Source: Phaeovulum molybdatiresistens (GTDB taxonomy: Bacteria; Pseudomonadota; Alphaproteobacteria; Rhodobacterales; Rhodobacteraceae). From it: a stretch of DNA of 64,000 nt. Position 1 is the stretch's first letter, and each line of letters begins with the position of its first letter. The notes under the pieces were generated by a model. It had not been told where the DNA came from, did not search any database, and was given only the letters and a program-made list of their open reading frames with translations. The DNA is taken from NCBI RefSeq assembly GCF_023544865.1, contig NZ_JAMJFX010000004.1, forward strand, positions 1-64,000, read 5' to 3'. Both the position numbers and the translations under genes were made by a program. Below are positions 25,399 to 38,527 of this stretch, one piece after another.

Positions 25399-27714
25399 TC
25401 AGCCCGCAGTCAGCAGCGGCGGTTTGCTGCCCGACAGGCGGGGTTTCTGCGGCTCTTCGATATCCAGCGTGATCGCATCGTCTTTCACGGCCACCCGCAC
25501 GACGCCGCCCTTGGTAAGGCGGCCGAACAGCAATTCCTCGGCCAGCGGCTTTTTGATGTGCTCCTGGATCACGCGCCCAAGGGGGCGGGCGCCCATTCGG
25601 TCGTCATACCCCTTTTCCGCCAGCCAGTTTGCCGCTTCGGGGGTCAGTTCGATATGCACGTTCCGGTCGATCAGCTGGGCTTCCAGCTGCAACACGAACT
25701 TGTCGACCACCTGCAGGATCACATCGCGCGACAGCGGTGCAAAGCTGACGATAGCGTCAAGGCGGTTGCGGAATTCCGGCGTGAAGGTGCGCTCGATCGC
25801 GGCGGTATCCTCACCCTCGCGGCGTTCGCGGCCAAAACCGATGGCTGCCTTGGCCTGTTCGGCCGCACCGGCATTCGACGTCATGATCAGGATCACGTTG
25901 CGGAAATCCACCTGCCGACCGTTGTGGTCGGTCAGCTTGCCGTGATCCATCACCTGCAGCAGGATGTTGTAGACATCCGGATGGGCCTTTTCGATTTCAT
26001 CAAGCAGAAGCACGCAATGCGGATGCTGGTCCACGCCATCGGTCAGCATGCCGCCCTGATCGAAGCCGACATAACCCGGAGGTGCGCCTATCAGGCGGGA
26101 GACCGCATGTTTCTCCATGTATTCGGACATGTCGAAGCGCAGGAGTTCGACGCCCAGCGTATCGGCCAGTTGCTTGGCAACCTCGGTCTTGCCGACGCCG
26201 GTGGGGCCGGCGAAGAGGTAGTTGCCGATCGGCTTTTCGGGTTCGCGCAGGCCCGCGCGTGCCAGCTTGATCGCCGAGGACAGGGTTTCGATCGCCTTGT
26301 CCTGGCCGAAGACCACGCGCTTGAGCGTCTTTTCCAGATCGCGCAGCACCTCGGCATCGTCCTTGGACACGTTTTTCGGCGGGATGCGGGCGATCTTGGC
26401 GACCACGGCCTCGATTTCCTTGGCGCCGATGGTCTTGCGGCGTTTGGATTCCGCGAGAAGATGCTGGGCGGCGCCGGCCTCATCGATCACGTCAATTGCC
26501 TTGTCGGGCAGTTTACGGTCGTGGATGTAGCGCGCCGACAGTTCGACCGCCGCCTTGATCGCGTCATTGGTGTAGCGGATGTCGTGATGATCCTCGAAAT
26601 AGGGTTTCAGGCCCATCAGGATCTTGATGGAATCGCCGACCGAGGGTTCGTTCACATCGATTTTCTGGAACCGGCGGGCGAGCGCGCGGTCCTTTTCGAA
26701 ATGCTGGCGGAATTCCTTGTAGGTGGTTGACCCCATGCAGCGCAGCTTGCCGCCCGCCAGCGCGGGTTTCAGCAGGTTCGAGGCATCCATCGCCCCGCCC
26801 GAGGTGGCGCCCGCGCCGATCACGGTGTGGATTTCATCGATGAACAGGATCGCATCGGGGTGGTCTTCCAGTTCCTTGACCACCGCCTTCAGCCGTTCTT
26901 CGAAATCGCCGCGATAGCGGGTGCCGGCCAACAGCGCGCCCATGTCGAGCGAAAAGATCGTGGCCTTCTTCAGGATGTCGGGGGTTTCGCCGCGCGTGAT
27001 CTTGAGCGCGAGGCCTTCGGCGATGGCGGTCTTGCCCACGCCGGGATCGCCCACCAGCAGCGGGTTGTTCTTGCGCCGGCGGCACAGCACCTGGATGCAG
27101 CGTTCGACCTCGGCTTCGCGGCCGATCAGCGGGTCGACGTCGCCCTTTTTCGATTTGGCGTTCAGGTCCACGCAATATTTCGCCAGCGCCGATTCCTTGG
27201 CCTCGGCGGGGTTGGGGTCGGATTTCTGCTCCTCATCCGCGCCCAGAACGGGGCGGGCTTCGCCGAATTCGGGGTCCTTGGCGACGCCGTGGGCGATAAA
27301 ATTCACCGCGTCATAGCGCGTCATGTCCTGTTCCTGCAGGAAGAAGGCGGCGTTGGATTCGCGTTCGGCAAAGATCGCGACCAGGACGTTGGCGCCCGTC
27401 ACCTCGGTCCGGCCCGAGGATTGCACATGGATCGCCGCGCGCTGGATCACGCGCTGGAAGGCGGCGGTGGGCACGGCTTCGGACCCCTCGATCTCGGTGA
27501 TCAGGGTGGACAGGTCATCATCGATGAATTCGGTCAGGGTCTGGCGCAGGTCGTCCAGGTCGACCGAGCAGGCCCGCATCACGCGGGCGGCGTCGGGTTC
27601 GTCGATCAGCGCCAAGAGCAGGTGTTCCAGCGTGGCCAGTTCATGGCGCCGCGCATTTGCCAGCGCCAGTGCACCATGAATGGCTTGTTCGAGAGTGGTC
27701 GAGAACGAAGGCAT
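25399..27714 (-). CDS. clpA: ATP-dependent Clp protease ATP-binding subunit ClpA
   Basis: The 771-residue AAA+ unfoldase feeds proteins to ClpP. The N-terminal Clp repeat (1-145) is followed by two ATPase modules with [13 protein letters not shown] and [13 protein letters not shown]alker A motifs. An IGL/IGF-like ClpP loop is seen in AIGFGRERR. Most relatives have clpS directly upstream; here the next gene upstream is an HPP-CBS protein and no clpS is in the 190-base gap. AAAGGAG lies before ATG 27714. CTTGAAG (27803-27809, minus) is compatible with a heat-shock -35 element, but the -10 side is weak. Confidence 0.95.
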   Translation of the reverse strand: MPSFSTTLEQAIHGALALANARRHELATLEHLLLALIDEPDAARVMRACSVDLDDLRQTLTEFIDDDLSTLITEIEGSEAVPTAAFQRVIQRAAIHVQSSGRTEVTGANVLVAIFAERESNAAFFLQEQDMTRYDAVNFIAHGVAKDPEFGEARPVLGADEEQKSDPNPAEAKESALAKYCVDLNAKSKKGDVDPLIGREAEVERCIQVLCRRRKNNPLLVGDPGVGKTAIAEGLALKITRGETPDILKKATIFSLDMGALLAGTRYRGDFEERLKAVVKELEDHPDAILFIDEIHTVIGAGATSGGAMDASNLLKPALAGGKLRCMGSTTYKEFRQHFEKDRALARRFQKIDVNEPSVGDSIKILMGLKPYFEDHHDIRYTNDAIKAAVELSARYIHDRKLPDKAIDVIDEAGAAQHLLAESKRRKTIGAKEIEAVVAKIARIPPKNVSKDDAEVLRDLEKTLKRVVFGQDKAIETLSSAIKLARAGLREPEKPIGNYLFAGPTGVGKTEVAKQLADTLGVELLRFDMSEYMEKHAVSRLIGAPPGYVGFDQGGMLTDGVDQHPHCVLLLDEIEKAHPDVYNILLQVMDHGKLTDHNGRQVDFRNVILIMTSNAGAAEQAKAAIGFGRERREGEDTAAIERTFTPEFRNRLDAIVSFAPLSRDVILQVVDKFVLQLEAQLIDRNVHIELTPEAANWLAEKGYDDRMGARPLGRVIQEHIKKPLAEELLFGRLTKGGVVRVAVKDDAITLDIEEPQKPRLSGSKPPLLTAG

Positions 27715-27906
27715 CTGGTGCTCCTTTATCCGTCGAGGGGTTGGGTCGGCCCGTTGCCGATCCTTGCCCCCATAAGGTTAAACTTCGGTGGAAATCCGCC
27801 GGCTTCAAGTCCTTTCTCGCAGAAAGGTGGTCTGGCGGGGGCTGTTGGGGGAAATGTGATCGCCCGGACGACCGGGCGGCGCGGGAACGGGCACAGGCCA
27901 TGCGCG

Positions 27907-29109
27907 TCAGATGGGGGCTTGCGGCGGTTTTGCAAGGGGGGCGGGGCCGCGATGGGCCAGCAGCAGGGCGATCAGATCGGTGCGGGTGATCACGCCGACC
28001 AGGTGGCCGCCCGAGGTGACCGGAACCACCCGTGCGGCGCGTTCGGACAGCTGTTCCAGCAAGGCGCCGACGGGGGTTGCGGCATCGACGGGCGCGATAT
28101 CCGATGACATCAGCACCGCGGCCTCGGCCTCGGGGACGGCGGGGCGCAGCGCCACGATCCGGCGCCGCGCGGTGGCCAGTTCGCGCGCCAGTTCCCGCAC
28201 CACCGCGGCCAGATCCACCAGCCCCAGGTATCGCCCCTCGCTGTCGGTGACGGGCAGGCTTTTGGTGCCGGTCTGGTCGAATTTGCGCAGGATTTCGGAC
28301 AGTGGCGCGTCTGGGCCGATCGTGACCGGCGCGGGCGTCATGATCTGGGCGACGGTGGTGGCCGAAAACAGCGCCTGGGTGGCGAGGGCCTCGGCGGCGG
28401 CGATCAGGCGGGCCAGGTCGGCGGGGCCGAGGTTGGCGGACTGGTTGAACTCGCTCAGCAGCCGTTCCAGCTCGGCCCGGGGCAGGGGGGCGGCGCGGCG
28501 CGCGGGGCCTTGGGCGGTGCGCGCGGTGTGCAGCTGGCGCAGCGGATAGGCCCGGCCCGTCAGCTGATGCCAGCCGATGCCCAACAGCACCAGAACCAGC
28601 GTCAGCGCCGCGACCGGCATCAGCGCGAAGGAAAAGCCAAGCTGACGCCCCGCCTCATATTCCAGCACCGCCAGCAGGGCGATGCCCGCCGCGGGCGGAT
28701 GCAGCGCGCGCAGCGCCATCATGGCGGCGATGGAAATGGCCACCGCCAGCCCGTCCGCAAAGGGCGGCGGCACCAGCCGCAGGACCGCGACCGAGACCAG
28801 GGCGGAAACGGTATTGCCCACGACCGCCGGCCAGGGCTGTGCCAGCGGGCTGTTGGGCAGCACGAAGATCAGCACCGCCGTCGAGGCCAGCGAGGACACA
28901 AGATAGATCCCTGTCGTGCGCGCCCCGGGCAGGGCGTGGACCATCAGCGCCGCGATCAGAATTCCCAGGCCCGCCCCCAAAGCGGTGCGCCCGATATCGA
29001 CCCAAGGCCTGCGGCCCATCGGCGGGCCGAAGGCGCGCAGCGTTGGCTTGCGGGGGGCAGCGTCGTGGTGCCCGGTATCGGTTGCGGGGCGGGCTGTGGG
29101 GTCCGGCAT
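27907..29109 (-). CDS. HPP-family membrane protein fused to CBS domains
   Basis: A 400-residue protein. The N-terminal half (about 38-195) has four to five hydrophobic segments and the namesake LRALHPPAAG motif (HPP at 137-139). The C-terminal half holds two CBS domains (about 245-300 and 320-395), which sense nucleotides. HPP proteins include nitrite transporters of plastids and cyanobacteria. The CBS part suggests control by adenylates. The ATG at 29109 lies 7 bases after the gloB stop, so the two may be one transcript. Confidence 0.8.
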   Translation of the reverse strand: MPDPTARPATDTGHHDAAPRKPTLRAFGPPMGRRPWVDIGRTALGAGLGILIAALMVHALPGARTTGIYLVSSLASTAVLIFVLPNSPLAQPWPAVVGNTVSALVSVAVLRLVPPPFADGLAVAISIAAMMALRALHPPAAGIALLAVLEYEAGRQLGFSFALMPVAALTLVLVLLGIGWHQLTGRAYPLRQLHTARTAQGPARRAAPLPRAELERLLSEFNQSANLGPADLARLIAAAEALATQALFSATTVAQIMTPAPVTIGPDAPLSEILRKFDQTGTKSLPVTDSEGRYLGLVDLAAVVRELARELATARRRIVALRPAVPEAEAAVLMSSDIAPVDAATPVGALLEQLSERAARVVPVTSGGHLVGVITRTDLIALLLAHRGPAPLAKPPQAPI

Positions 29110-29116
29110 CCGGACC

Positions 29117-29884
29117 TCAGAACCGGTCCTTGCGGGCGCGTGCCTCGGTAAAGACGGCCAGCGGCTCGGCGCCGTCCATCCCCAGCGCCCGCGCCAGCGC
29201 CGGATCGGCGGCGCGCAGGAAGGGGTTTGTCGCGCATTCCAGCGCAAGCGTCACCGGCACCGTCGGGTGGCCTGCGGCGCGCGCGGCGCGGACCTGATCC
29301 ATCCGTGCGCAAAGCGCCGGGTGATCGGGTTCCAGCGACAGGGCAAAGCGGCCATTGGCCTCGGTATATTCATGCCCCGAACAAACCAGCGTATCGCCGG
29401 GCAGCGCGGCCAGACGGGTCAGCGTGTCATGCATCTGCGCCGGCGTGCCCTCGAACAGGCGGCCGCAGCCCCAGGCCATCAGGCTGTCGCCGGTGAACAG
29501 CAGCCCCGCATCCGGAAAGTGATAGGCGACATGGCCCAGCGTGTGGCCCGGCGCGTCGATCACCGCGACCGATTCCATGCCGATGTGCAACGTGTCGCCG
29601 GGGGCCACGGCCTCGGTCAGGGGGGGCAGGCGGTGCGCATCGGCCGCGGCGCCGATCACCCGCGCGCCGGTGGCCGCGGCCAGGGCGGCCACCCCGTCGA
29701 TATGGTCGTTGTGGTGATGGGTCAGCAGGATATGGCTTAGCTTCCAGCCCCGCGCATCCAGCGCGCGCAGCACCGGCACCGCATCGGGGACATCGACCAC
29801 CGTGGTGGTGTCGGTTGCCGCGTCATGGACGATATAGGCATAGTTGTCCGCGCGGCAGGGAATGGTGACAAGATCCAGGGGCAT
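29117..29884 (-). CDS. gloB: Hydroxyacylglutathione hydrolase (glyoxalase II)
   Basis: This 255-residue metallo-beta-lactamase-fold enzyme hydrolyses S-lactoylglutathione in methylglyoxal detoxification. The metal motif THHHNDH is at 55-61, and [14 protein letters not shown] and [15 protein letters not shown] give the other ligands. ATG 29884 yields the standard N-terminus ([10 protein letters not shown]); another ATG four codons earlier (29896) is possible. It is divergent from a methyltransferase, 62 bases away, and upstream of the HPP-CBS gene. Confidence 0.92.
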   Translation of the reverse strand: MPLDLVTIPCRADNYAYIVHDAATDTTTVVDVPDAVPVLRALDARGWKLSHILLTHHHNDHIDGVAALAAATGARVIGAAADAHRLPPLTEAVAPGDTLHIGMESVAVIDAPGHTLGHVAYHFPDAGLLFTGDSLMAWGCGRLFEGTPAQMHDTLTRLAALPGDTLVCSGHEYTEANGRFALSLEPDHPALCARMDQVRAARAAGHPTVPVTLALECATNPFLRAADPALARALGMDGAEPLAVFTEARARKDRF

Positions 29885-29946
29885 GGCTTTTTGCATCGGC
29901 TTGCTTATGTTGGGGGACAGCTTCGCCCAAGGGACGCCGCGACGCA

Positions 29947-30705
29947 ATGCATCTTGATGTGCTTGACCTGCGCAATTTCTACTATCGCACGCAGCTTGGC
30001 CGCGCGGCGCAAAAGGCGGTGCGTGACCGGGTCGTGGCGTTGTGGCCTGCGACAGCGGCGGAAATGGCGGGGCAGACGGTGGTGGGCTACGGCTTTGCCG
30101 TCCCCCTGCTGCGCCCCTATCTGGACCCTGCGCGCCGGGTGATCGGGCTGATGCCGGGCCAGCAGGGGGTGATGCCCTGGCCCGCGGGGATGCCCAATGT
30201 CTCGGTCCTGTGCGAAGAGGCCCGCTGGCCGATCGAGACCGGGATGGTGGACCGGCTGATCCTGATGCACGGGCTGGAAACCTCGGACCATCCGGCGGCT
30301 TTGCTGGAGGAATGTCGGCGCGTTCTGGGCCCGGGGGGGCGGGCGCTGCTGATCGTGCCCAACCGGGTCGGGCTTTGGGCGCCGCGCGAAACCACGCCGT
30401 TCGGCTTTGGCCGCCCCTACACGATGGGCCAGCTGGAGGCGCAGGCGCGGCGCGCGGGGTTCGTGCCCGAACGCCATGCCGCGGCGTTGTATATCCCGCC
30501 GTCGGATCGTCGCTTCTGGTTGCGCTCGGCGCCGATGTGGGAACGCATGGGCCAGCGCGTCTCGGGCCTGCTGGCGGCGGGGGTGCTGATGCTTGAAGTG
30601 TCCCGGCAGGTCCATGCCGCGCGCGGGCCACGCCTGCCGGCGGCCGTGCGCAAGCCGCTGGCGATCCTGGAAGGGGCCGCCCGCCCCGTCGCCGATCCAG
30701 CCTGA
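29947..30705 (+). CDS. SAM-dependent methyltransferase-like protein
   Basis: A 252-residue protein with the class I methyltransferase fold: a degenerate motif I ([11 protein letters not shown], about 45-55) and a clear later segment [19 protein letters not shown] (about 119-137). The usual GxGxG glycines are poor, so activity should be checked. It starts divergently from gloB. Rhodobacterales genomes often have this pairing, but no target molecule is known. Downstream (30706-30996) is the leader of the atp operon. Confidence 0.7.
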   Translation: MHLDVLDLRNFYYRTQLGRAAQKAVRDRVVALWPATAAEMAGQTVVGYGFAVPLLRPYLDPARRVIGLMPGQQGVMPWPAGMPNVSVLCEEARWPIETGMVDRLILMHGLETSDHPAALLEECRRVLGPGGRALLIVPNRVGLWAPRETTPFGFGRPYTMGQLEAQARRAGFVPERHAAALYIPPSDRRFWLRSAPMWERMGQRVSGLLAAGVLMLEVSRQVHAARGPRLPAAVRKPLAILEGAARPVADPA

Positions 30706-30722
30706 GGGGCTATGGTGAATCA

Positions 30723-30742
30723 CCCCCGCCCACGCGCGGGGG
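30723..30742 (+). terminator. Weak stem-loop after the methyltransferase gene
   Basis: CCCCCGC (30723-30729) pairs with GCGGGGG (30736-30742). There is no T-run, so termination would be weak or factor-dependent. It lies 18 bases after the stop. Confidence 0.35.
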
Positions 30743-30864
30743 CACGGGGCCGCCCGCCCTGTTAGCGCCGCGACTTTTCCCGCCCCCCGCCCGGCCCCGC
30801 GCGGGCGCGCCCGGATCGCGGCCAAAAAGCGGCGCATGGGGTCACTTTCTGGTGTGCAAGACGG

Positions 30865-30893
30865 TTGCGAGGGTGGGGAGGCTCTGCTACACG
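30865..30893 (+). promoter_or_regulatory. Possible promoter of the atp operon
   Basis: TTGCGA (30865-30870), 17 bases and TACACG (30888-30893) form a weak sigma-70-like promoter about 100 bases before atpH. The rest of the 291-base intergenic region shows no gene. Confidence 0.35.
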
Positions 30894-30996
30894 CGGGGCC
30901 GATTGAGACGTGCGGGCAACCGCACGCCACGGGGGGCCTCTGGCCCGGCGCCATCCGGCACGGGAAGACAGGGGCGAAGTCATCGGAAGGGTGGAC

Positions 30997-31557
30997 GTGT
31001 CCGAACCAGCTTCGATTTCCGCAGCCATCGCCGGGCGCTATGCCACGGCCGTTTTCGAACTTGCACGCGAGGCCAAGGGCCTCAAGGCGCTTGAAGCCGA
31101 TGTGGACGCGCTGGCCGCGGCGCTGGACGGTTCGGCCGACCTGGCCGATCTGATCAGCTCGCCGGTCTACACGCGCGAACAGCAGGGCGCTGCGATCGGC
31201 GCGCTGGCGGCCAAGATGGGCCTGTCGGCGCCGCTGGCCAATGGCCTTGCGCTGATGGCGCAAAAGCGCCGGCTTTTCGCGTTGCCGGCGATGATCAAGG
31301 CGCTTGCCGCGCTGATCGCAGAAGAAAAGGGCGAAGTGACCGCCGAGGTCACCTCTGCCACCGCGCTGACCAAGGCGCAGGCCGACAAACTGGCCGCCGC
31401 GCTGAAGGCGCAGACGGGCAAGACCGTCAAACTGAACATGTCCGTCGATGAAAAGCTCATCGGCGGGATGATCGTCAAACTGGGTTCGAAGATGATCGAC
31501 ACTTCGGTCGCCTCGAAGCTCTCGTCTCTCCAGAATGCCATGAAAGAGGTCGGATAA
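30997..31557 (+). CDS. atpH: ATP synthase F1 delta subunit
   Basis: The 186-residue subunit links the F1 head to the stator stalk. It shows the alphaproteobacterial start [21 protein letters not shown] and the C-terminal [25 protein letters not shown] at 30997 was chosen because GGAAGG lies six bases before; an alternative GTG is two codons earlier. The stop TAA overlaps the atpA ATG by one base. It is the first gene of the F1 operon; F0 genes are elsewhere, as usual in this group. Confidence 0.95.
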   Translation: MSEPASISAAIAGRYATAVFELAREAKGLKALEADVDALAAALDGSADLADLISSPVYTREQQGAAIGALAAKMGLSAPLANGLALMAQKRRLFALPAMIKALAALIAEEKGEVTAEVTSATALTKAQADKLAAALKAQTGKTVKLNMSVDEKLIGGMIVKLGSKMIDTSVASKLSSLQNAMKEVG

Positions 31558-33086
31558 TGGGAATCCAAGCCGCAGAGATCTCTGCTATCCTCAAAGAGCA
31601 GATCAAGAACTTCGGGCAGGACGCCCAGGTCGCCGAAGTCGGCCGCGTGCTGTCGGTTGGTGACGGTATCGCCCGCGTCCACGGGCTCGACAACGTCCAG
31701 GCGGGCGAGATGGTCGAATTCCCCGGCGGTATCCGCGGGATGGCGCTGAACCTTGAAATCGACAACGTCGGCGTCGTGATCTTCGGTTCCGACCGCGACA
31801 TCAAGGAAGGCGACACCGTCAAGCGCACCCAGTCCATCGTGGACGTGCCGGTTGGCGAGGCGCTGCTGGGCCGCGTGGTCGATGGCCTTGGCAACCCGAT
31901 CGACGGCAAGGGCCCGATCGCCGCGACCGAGCGTCGCGTGGCCGACGTCAAGGCCCCGGGCATCATTCCGCGTAAATCGGTGCATGAACCGATGGCCACC
32001 GGCCTGAAATCGGTCGACGCCATGATCCCCGTTGGCCGCGGCCAGCGCGAACTGATCATCGGCGACCGTCAGACCGGCAAGACCGCGATCGCGCTGGACA
32101 CGATCCTGAACCAGAAAGTCTATAACGACGCGAACCCGGCGAACAAGCTGCATTGCTTCTACGTCGCGATCGGCCAGAAGCGTTCGACCGTGGCGCAGCT
32201 GGTGAAGAAGCTGGAAGAAACCGGCGCGATGGAATACACCACCGTCATCGCCGCGACCGCGTCCGACCCGGCGCCGATGCAGTTCCTGGCGCCCTATTCG
32301 GGTACCGCGATGGCCGAATATTTCCGTGACTCGGGCCGCCATGCGCTGATCATCTATGATGACCTGTCCAAGCAGGCCGTGTCCTACCGCCAGATGTCGC
32401 TGCTGCTGCGCCGTCCGCCGGGGCGTGAAGCCTATCCGGGCGACGTGTTCTACCTGCACTCGCGCCTGCTGGAACGTTCGGCCAAGCTGAACGAAGATTT
32501 CGGCTCGGGCTCGCTGACCGCGCTGCCGATCATCGAAACCCAGGGTGGCGACGTGTCGGCCTTCATCCCGACCAACGTGATCTCGATCACCGACGGCCAG
32601 ATCTTCCTGGAAACCGAACTGTTCTACCAGGGCATCCGCCCGGCCGTGAACACCGGTCTGTCGGTGTCGCGCGTGGGTTCGTCCGCGCAGACCAATGCGA
32701 TGAAGTCGGTCGCGGGTCCGGTGAAACTGGAACTGGCGCAGTATCGCGAAATGGCGGCCTTCGCGCAGTTCGGTTCGGACCTTGACGCCGCCACGCAGAA
32801 GCTGCTGAACCGCGGCGCCCGCCTGACGGAACTGATGAAGCAGCCGCAGTATTCGCCGCTGACCAACGCGGAAATCGTGGCCGTCATCTTCGCCGGCACC
32901 AAGGGCTTCCTCGATGCCATTCCGGTCAAGGAAGTGGGCCGTTGGGAACAGGGCCTTCTGGCTTATCTGCGGTCCAACCGCCGCGATATCCTGGACTGGC
33001 TGACCAAGGACGACCCCAAGATCAAGGGCGAGGCCGAAGACAAGTTGAAAGCTGCGATCGAAGAATTCGCCAAGACCTTCGCGTAA
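31557..33086 (+). CDS. atpA: ATP synthase F1 alpha subunit
   Basis: The 509-residue non-catalytic nucleotide-binding subunit. The Walker A motif GDRQTGKT is at 169-176 and the N-terminal delta-contact region ([19 protein letters not shown]) is typical. The gene overlaps the end of atpH and lies 21 bases before atpG. Length and motifs are normal. Confidence 0.98.
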   Translation: MGIQAAEISAILKEQIKNFGQDAQVAEVGRVLSVGDGIARVHGLDNVQAGEMVEFPGGIRGMALNLEIDNVGVVIFGSDRDIKEGDTVKRTQSIVDVPVGEALLGRVVDGLGNPIDGKGPIAATERRVADVKAPGIIPRKSVHEPMATGLKSVDAMIPVGRGQRELIIGDRQTGKTAIALDTILNQKVYNDANPANKLHCFYVAIGQKRSTVAQLVKKLEETGAMEYTTVIAATASDPAPMQFLAPYSGTAMAEYFRDSGRHALIIYDDLSKQAVSYRQMSLLLRRPPGREAYPGDVFYLHSRLLERSAKLNEDFGSGSLTALPIIETQGGDVSAFIPTNVISITDGQIFLETELFYQGIRPAVNTGLSVSRVGSSAQTNAMKSVAGPVKLELAQYREMAAFAQFGSDLDAATQKLLNRGARLTELMKQPQYSPLTNAEIVAVIFAGTKGFLDAIPVKEVGRWEQGLLAYLRSNRRDILDWLTKDDPKIKGEAEDKLKAAIEEFAKTFA

Positions 33087-33107
33087 GCGTCACGAGAGGA
33101 CAGGGAC

Positions 33108-33977
33108 ATGCCCAGCCTTAAGGACCTTAAGAACCGGATCCAGAGCGTCAAGAACACGCGAAAGATCACCAAGGCGATGCAGATGGTCGCGGCCGCAAAA
33201 TTGCGCCGCGCCCAGGAAGCCGCCGAAAGCGCCCGGCCCTATGCCGAGCGTATGGAAGCCGTCATGACCGGGCTTGCCGCCTCGGTCGGCGGCTCGACCA
33301 GCGCGCCCCGGCTTCTGGCCGGGACGGGCTCCGATCGGGTCCACCTGCTGGTGGTGATGACCGGCGAACGCGGGCTTTGCGGTGGCTTCAACGCCAATAT
33401 CGCCAAGCTGGCCAAGCAGCGCGCCGCTGAGCTGATCGCCCAGGGCAAGACGGTCAAGATCCTGACCGTCGGCAAGAAGGGGCGCGATGCGCTGCGCCGC
33501 GACTTTGGCCAGTACTTTGTGGCCCATGTCGATCTGTCCGAGGTCAAGCGCATCGGCTATGCCAATGCGCAAGAGATCGCCCGCGACCTGCTGGCGCGTT
33601 TCGACGCGGGCGAGTTTGACGTGGCCACGATCTTCTTCTCGCGCTTCGAAAGCGTGATCAGCCAGGTGCCGACGGCACGCCAGATCATCCCCGCCGAGTT
33701 CGACGGCGAGGCCACGGTTTCCGCGGTCTACGACTATGAACCCAGCGAGGAAGCGATCCTGGCCGATCTTCTGCCCCGTGGTGTCGCAACGCAGATCTTC
33801 GCCGCCCTTCTGGAAAACAACGCCTCGTTCAACGGGGCGCAGATGTCGGCGATGGACAACGCGACGCGCAACGCGGGCGAAATGATCGACAAGCTGACGA
33901 TCGAGTTCAACCGCTCGCGTCAGGCCGTGATCACCAACGAGCTTATCGAAATCATTTCGGGCGCCGAGGCGCTCTGA
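33108..33977 (+). CDS. atpG: ATP synthase F1 gamma subunit
   Basis: The 289-residue central-shaft subunit. The N-terminal helix ([20 protein letters not shown]) and the C-terminal helix ending in [15 protein letters not shown] form the rotor coiled coil. [14 protein letters not shown] [13 protein letters not shown] is at about 83-95. It is preceded by GAGAGGACAGGGA and is normally placed between atpA and atpD. Confidence 0.97.
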   Translation: MPSLKDLKNRIQSVKNTRKITKAMQMVAAAKLRRAQEAAESARPYAERMEAVMTGLAASVGGSTSAPRLLAGTGSDRVHLLVVMTGERGLCGGFNANIAKLAKQRAAELIAQGKTVKILTVGKKGRDALRRDFGQYFVAHVDLSEVKRIGYANAQEIARDLLARFDAGEFDVATIFFSRFESVISQVPTARQIIPAEFDGEATVSAVYDYEPSEEAILADLLPRGVATQIFAALLENNASFNGAQMSAMDNATRNAGEMIDKLTIEFNRSRQAVITNELIEIISGAEAL

Positions 33978-33992
33978 CGGAACCGGAGATAG

Positions 33993-35417
<1,425 letters not shown>

Positions 35418-35427
35418 GGAGGCAGTC

Positions 35428-35826
35428 ATGGCCGATACGATGCAATTCGACCTCGTGTCGCCGGAACGGAAGCTTGCTTCCGTTCGGGCCCGCGAGGTGC
35501 GGATTCCGGGCACCGAGGGCGATCTGACCGCCATGCCGGGCCATGCGGCCCTCATGACGACGCTGCGCCCCGGCATCCTGACGGTGGTTTCTGCCGAGGG
35601 CACGGCCGAATTCGCGGTGACGGGCGGCTTTGCCGACATCACCGCCGAGTCGGTGACCGTCCTGGCCGAGCGCAGCCTTCCCAAAGCCGAGCTGACCGCC
35701 GCGATCCACGCCGAGATGGTGGCCGAAGCGCGCGCCGCGAAAGAGGCGGCCCATCCGTCCGTCGCAGATGCCGCCGCCAAGCTGCTGTCGGACATGGAGG
35801 CCCTGGGCGGCCACATCATGGGCTGA
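35428..35826 (+). CDS. atpC: ATP synthase F1 epsilon subunit
   Basis: The 132-residue subunit has the N-terminal beta-sandwich ([20 protein letters not shown], and [19 protein letters not shown]) and a C-terminal helical region. In F1 it inhibits ATP hydrolysis and couples rotation. Alphaproteobacterial epsilons are shortened, so the C-terminal inhibitory helices may be weak, with the zeta subunit (not in this window) taking over. It ends the operon and is followed by a strong terminator. Confidence 0.95.
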   Translation: MADTMQFDLVSPERKLASVRAREVRIPGTEGDLTAMPGHAALMTTLRPGILTVVSAEGTAEFAVTGGFADITAESVTVLAERSLPKAELTAAIHAEMVAEARAAKEAAHPSVADAAAKLLSDMEALGGHIMG

Positions 35827-35850
35827 CCCCTGCACCATACTGATTGACGA

Positions 35851-35880
35851 AAGCCCCGGAGCGATCCGGGGCTTTTCTTT
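35851..35880 (+). terminator. Intrinsic terminator of the atp operon
   Basis: AAGCCCCGGA (35851-35860), loop GCGA and TCCGGGGCTT (35865-35874) form a 10-bp stem followed by TTCTTT. It lies 24 bases after the atpC stop. Confidence 0.92.
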
Positions 35881-35926
35881 TGTTTGCATCCGATTACAGT
35901 CGTCCCGCATTTCAGGACGGTATCGC

Positions 35927-36277
35927 ATGCAGATATTCGATGGCCACAGGCTGGGGATCGCGCAGGGGTCGCTCCTGCTGTTTTCCGATTACAAGGATGG
36001 CGGCGTCATGTGGACCGGCCAAGGTCCGCGGGAAATGCGCCGCCACGTGGCCTTTGCCGAGGCCTATCGCGGGGTGCCGGTGGTGCAGGTGTCGTTGTCG
36101 ATGTGGGACATTGACGCCGCGCATAACGGGCGGATGGACATTTCGACCGATGCGGTGACGCGCGAAGGCTTTGACATTGTGTTCCGGACCTGGGGCGACA
36201 GCCGGGTGGCGCGTGTGCGGGCCGACTGGCTGGCGATCGGCCCGGTTGCACATGCGGATGACTTGATGCTGGACTGA
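35927..36277 (+). CDS. H-type lectin domain protein
   Basis: A 116-residue protein. The segment from FDIVFRTWGDSRVARVRADW (82-101) matches the C-terminal part of the H-type lectin domain, a six-strand beta-sandwich that binds GalNAc-like sugars in discoidins and snail agglutinins. There is no signal peptide, so it is probably cytoplasmic in this form. The ATG at 35927 follows the atp terminator; it converges on groEL with a shared terminator between. Function in bacteria is unknown. Confidence 0.75.
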   Translation: MQIFDGHRLGIAQGSLLLFSDYKDGGVMWTGQGPREMRRHVAFAEAYRGVPVVQVSLSMWDIDAAHNGRMDISTDAVTREGFDIVFRTWGDSRVARVRADWLAIGPVAHADDLMLD

Positions 36278-36320
36278 CGCGCGGGTGCGCCTGGCCCCGC
36301 GCCGCCTGGCACCCATGAAA

Positions 36321-36344
36321 AAGGGCGCCCGAAGGCGCCCTTTT
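36321..36344. terminator. Bidirectional terminator between the H-lectin gene and groEL
   Basis: AAGGGCGCC (36321-36329) and GGCGCCCTT (36334-36342) with loop CGAA, flanked by A-run and T-run, make a terminator usable from both sides of this convergent pair. Confidence 0.9.
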
Positions 36345-36365
36345 CCGTTCCCTTGCGGGGGCTGA

Positions 36366-38045
<1,680 letters not shown>

Positions 38046-38060
38046 TCAGGGGATCGGCGA

Positions 38061-38348
38061 TCAGCCGATGATCCCCATGATGTCGCCTTCTTTCATGATC
38101 AGCAGCTCTTCGCCGTCCAGCGTGACCTCGGTGCCCGACCACTTGCCGAACAGGACGCGGTCGCCCACTTTGACGGAGGGCTGGATCAGCTCGCCCGAAT
38201 CCTTGCGCGCGCCTTCGCCCACGGCGATCACTTCGCCCTCGGCCGGCTTTTCCTTGGCGCTGTCGGGGATGATCAGACCGCCCTTGGTCTTTTCGTCGCC
38301 TTGCACGCGCTTGACCAGCACGCGGTCGTGAAGCGGTTTGAATGCCAT
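38061..38348 (-). CDS. groES: Co-chaperonin GroES
   Basis: The 95-residue co-chaperonin caps GroEL. It starts [20 protein letters not shown] and contains the mobile loop ([16 protein letters not shown] at about 23-38). ATG 38348 gives the family length; the longer frame runs into the leader. The CIRCE operator lies 38-64 bases upstream. Confidence 0.97.
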   Translation of the reverse strand: MAFKPLHDRVLVKRVQGDEKTKGGLIIPDSAKEKPAEGEVIAVGEGARKDSGELIQPSVKVGDRVLFGKWSGTEVTLDGEELLIMKEGDIMGIIG

Positions 38349-38385
38349 CTGGTAACACTCCCTAAGGTTCCAGGTTTGAAATCGA

Positions 38386-38412
38386 TTAGCACTCACCCGT
38401 GGCGAGTGCCAA
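38386..38412 (-). promoter_or_regulatory. CIRCE operator of groESL
   Basis: TTAGCACTC (38386-38394), nine bases and GAGTGCCAA (38404-38412) match the CIRCE consensus TTAGCACTC-N9-GAGTGCTAA except for one base in the right arm. CIRCE is bound by the HrcA repressor, whose activity drops on heat shock. hrcA is not in this window. Confidence 0.92.
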
Positions 38413-38420
38413 CGACGAAA

Positions 38421-38449
38421 CAGTTAGGCATGGCATCGCGCGCTGTCAA
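38421..38449 (-). promoter_or_regulatory. Sigma-70 type promoter of groESL, just upstream of CIRCE
   Basis: On the minus strand TTGACA (38444-38449), 17 bases and TAACTG (38421-38426) form a housekeeping promoter. Transcription would begin at about the edge of CIRCE, so HrcA binding would block initiation. Confidence 0.6.
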
Positions 38450-38527
38450 CGGGGGCTTGCGCGAAAATCTGTGCCTTGGCGGGGACGGCGGGGCGTGGCA
38501 GTCTGCCCCCGGTTTATGGAGCGTTCG

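Noticed and set aside
24895..26730. Plus-strand frame of 611 residues opposite clpA
   Set aside because: The ClpA sequence is unmistakable on the other strand and this frame has no recognisable motif.
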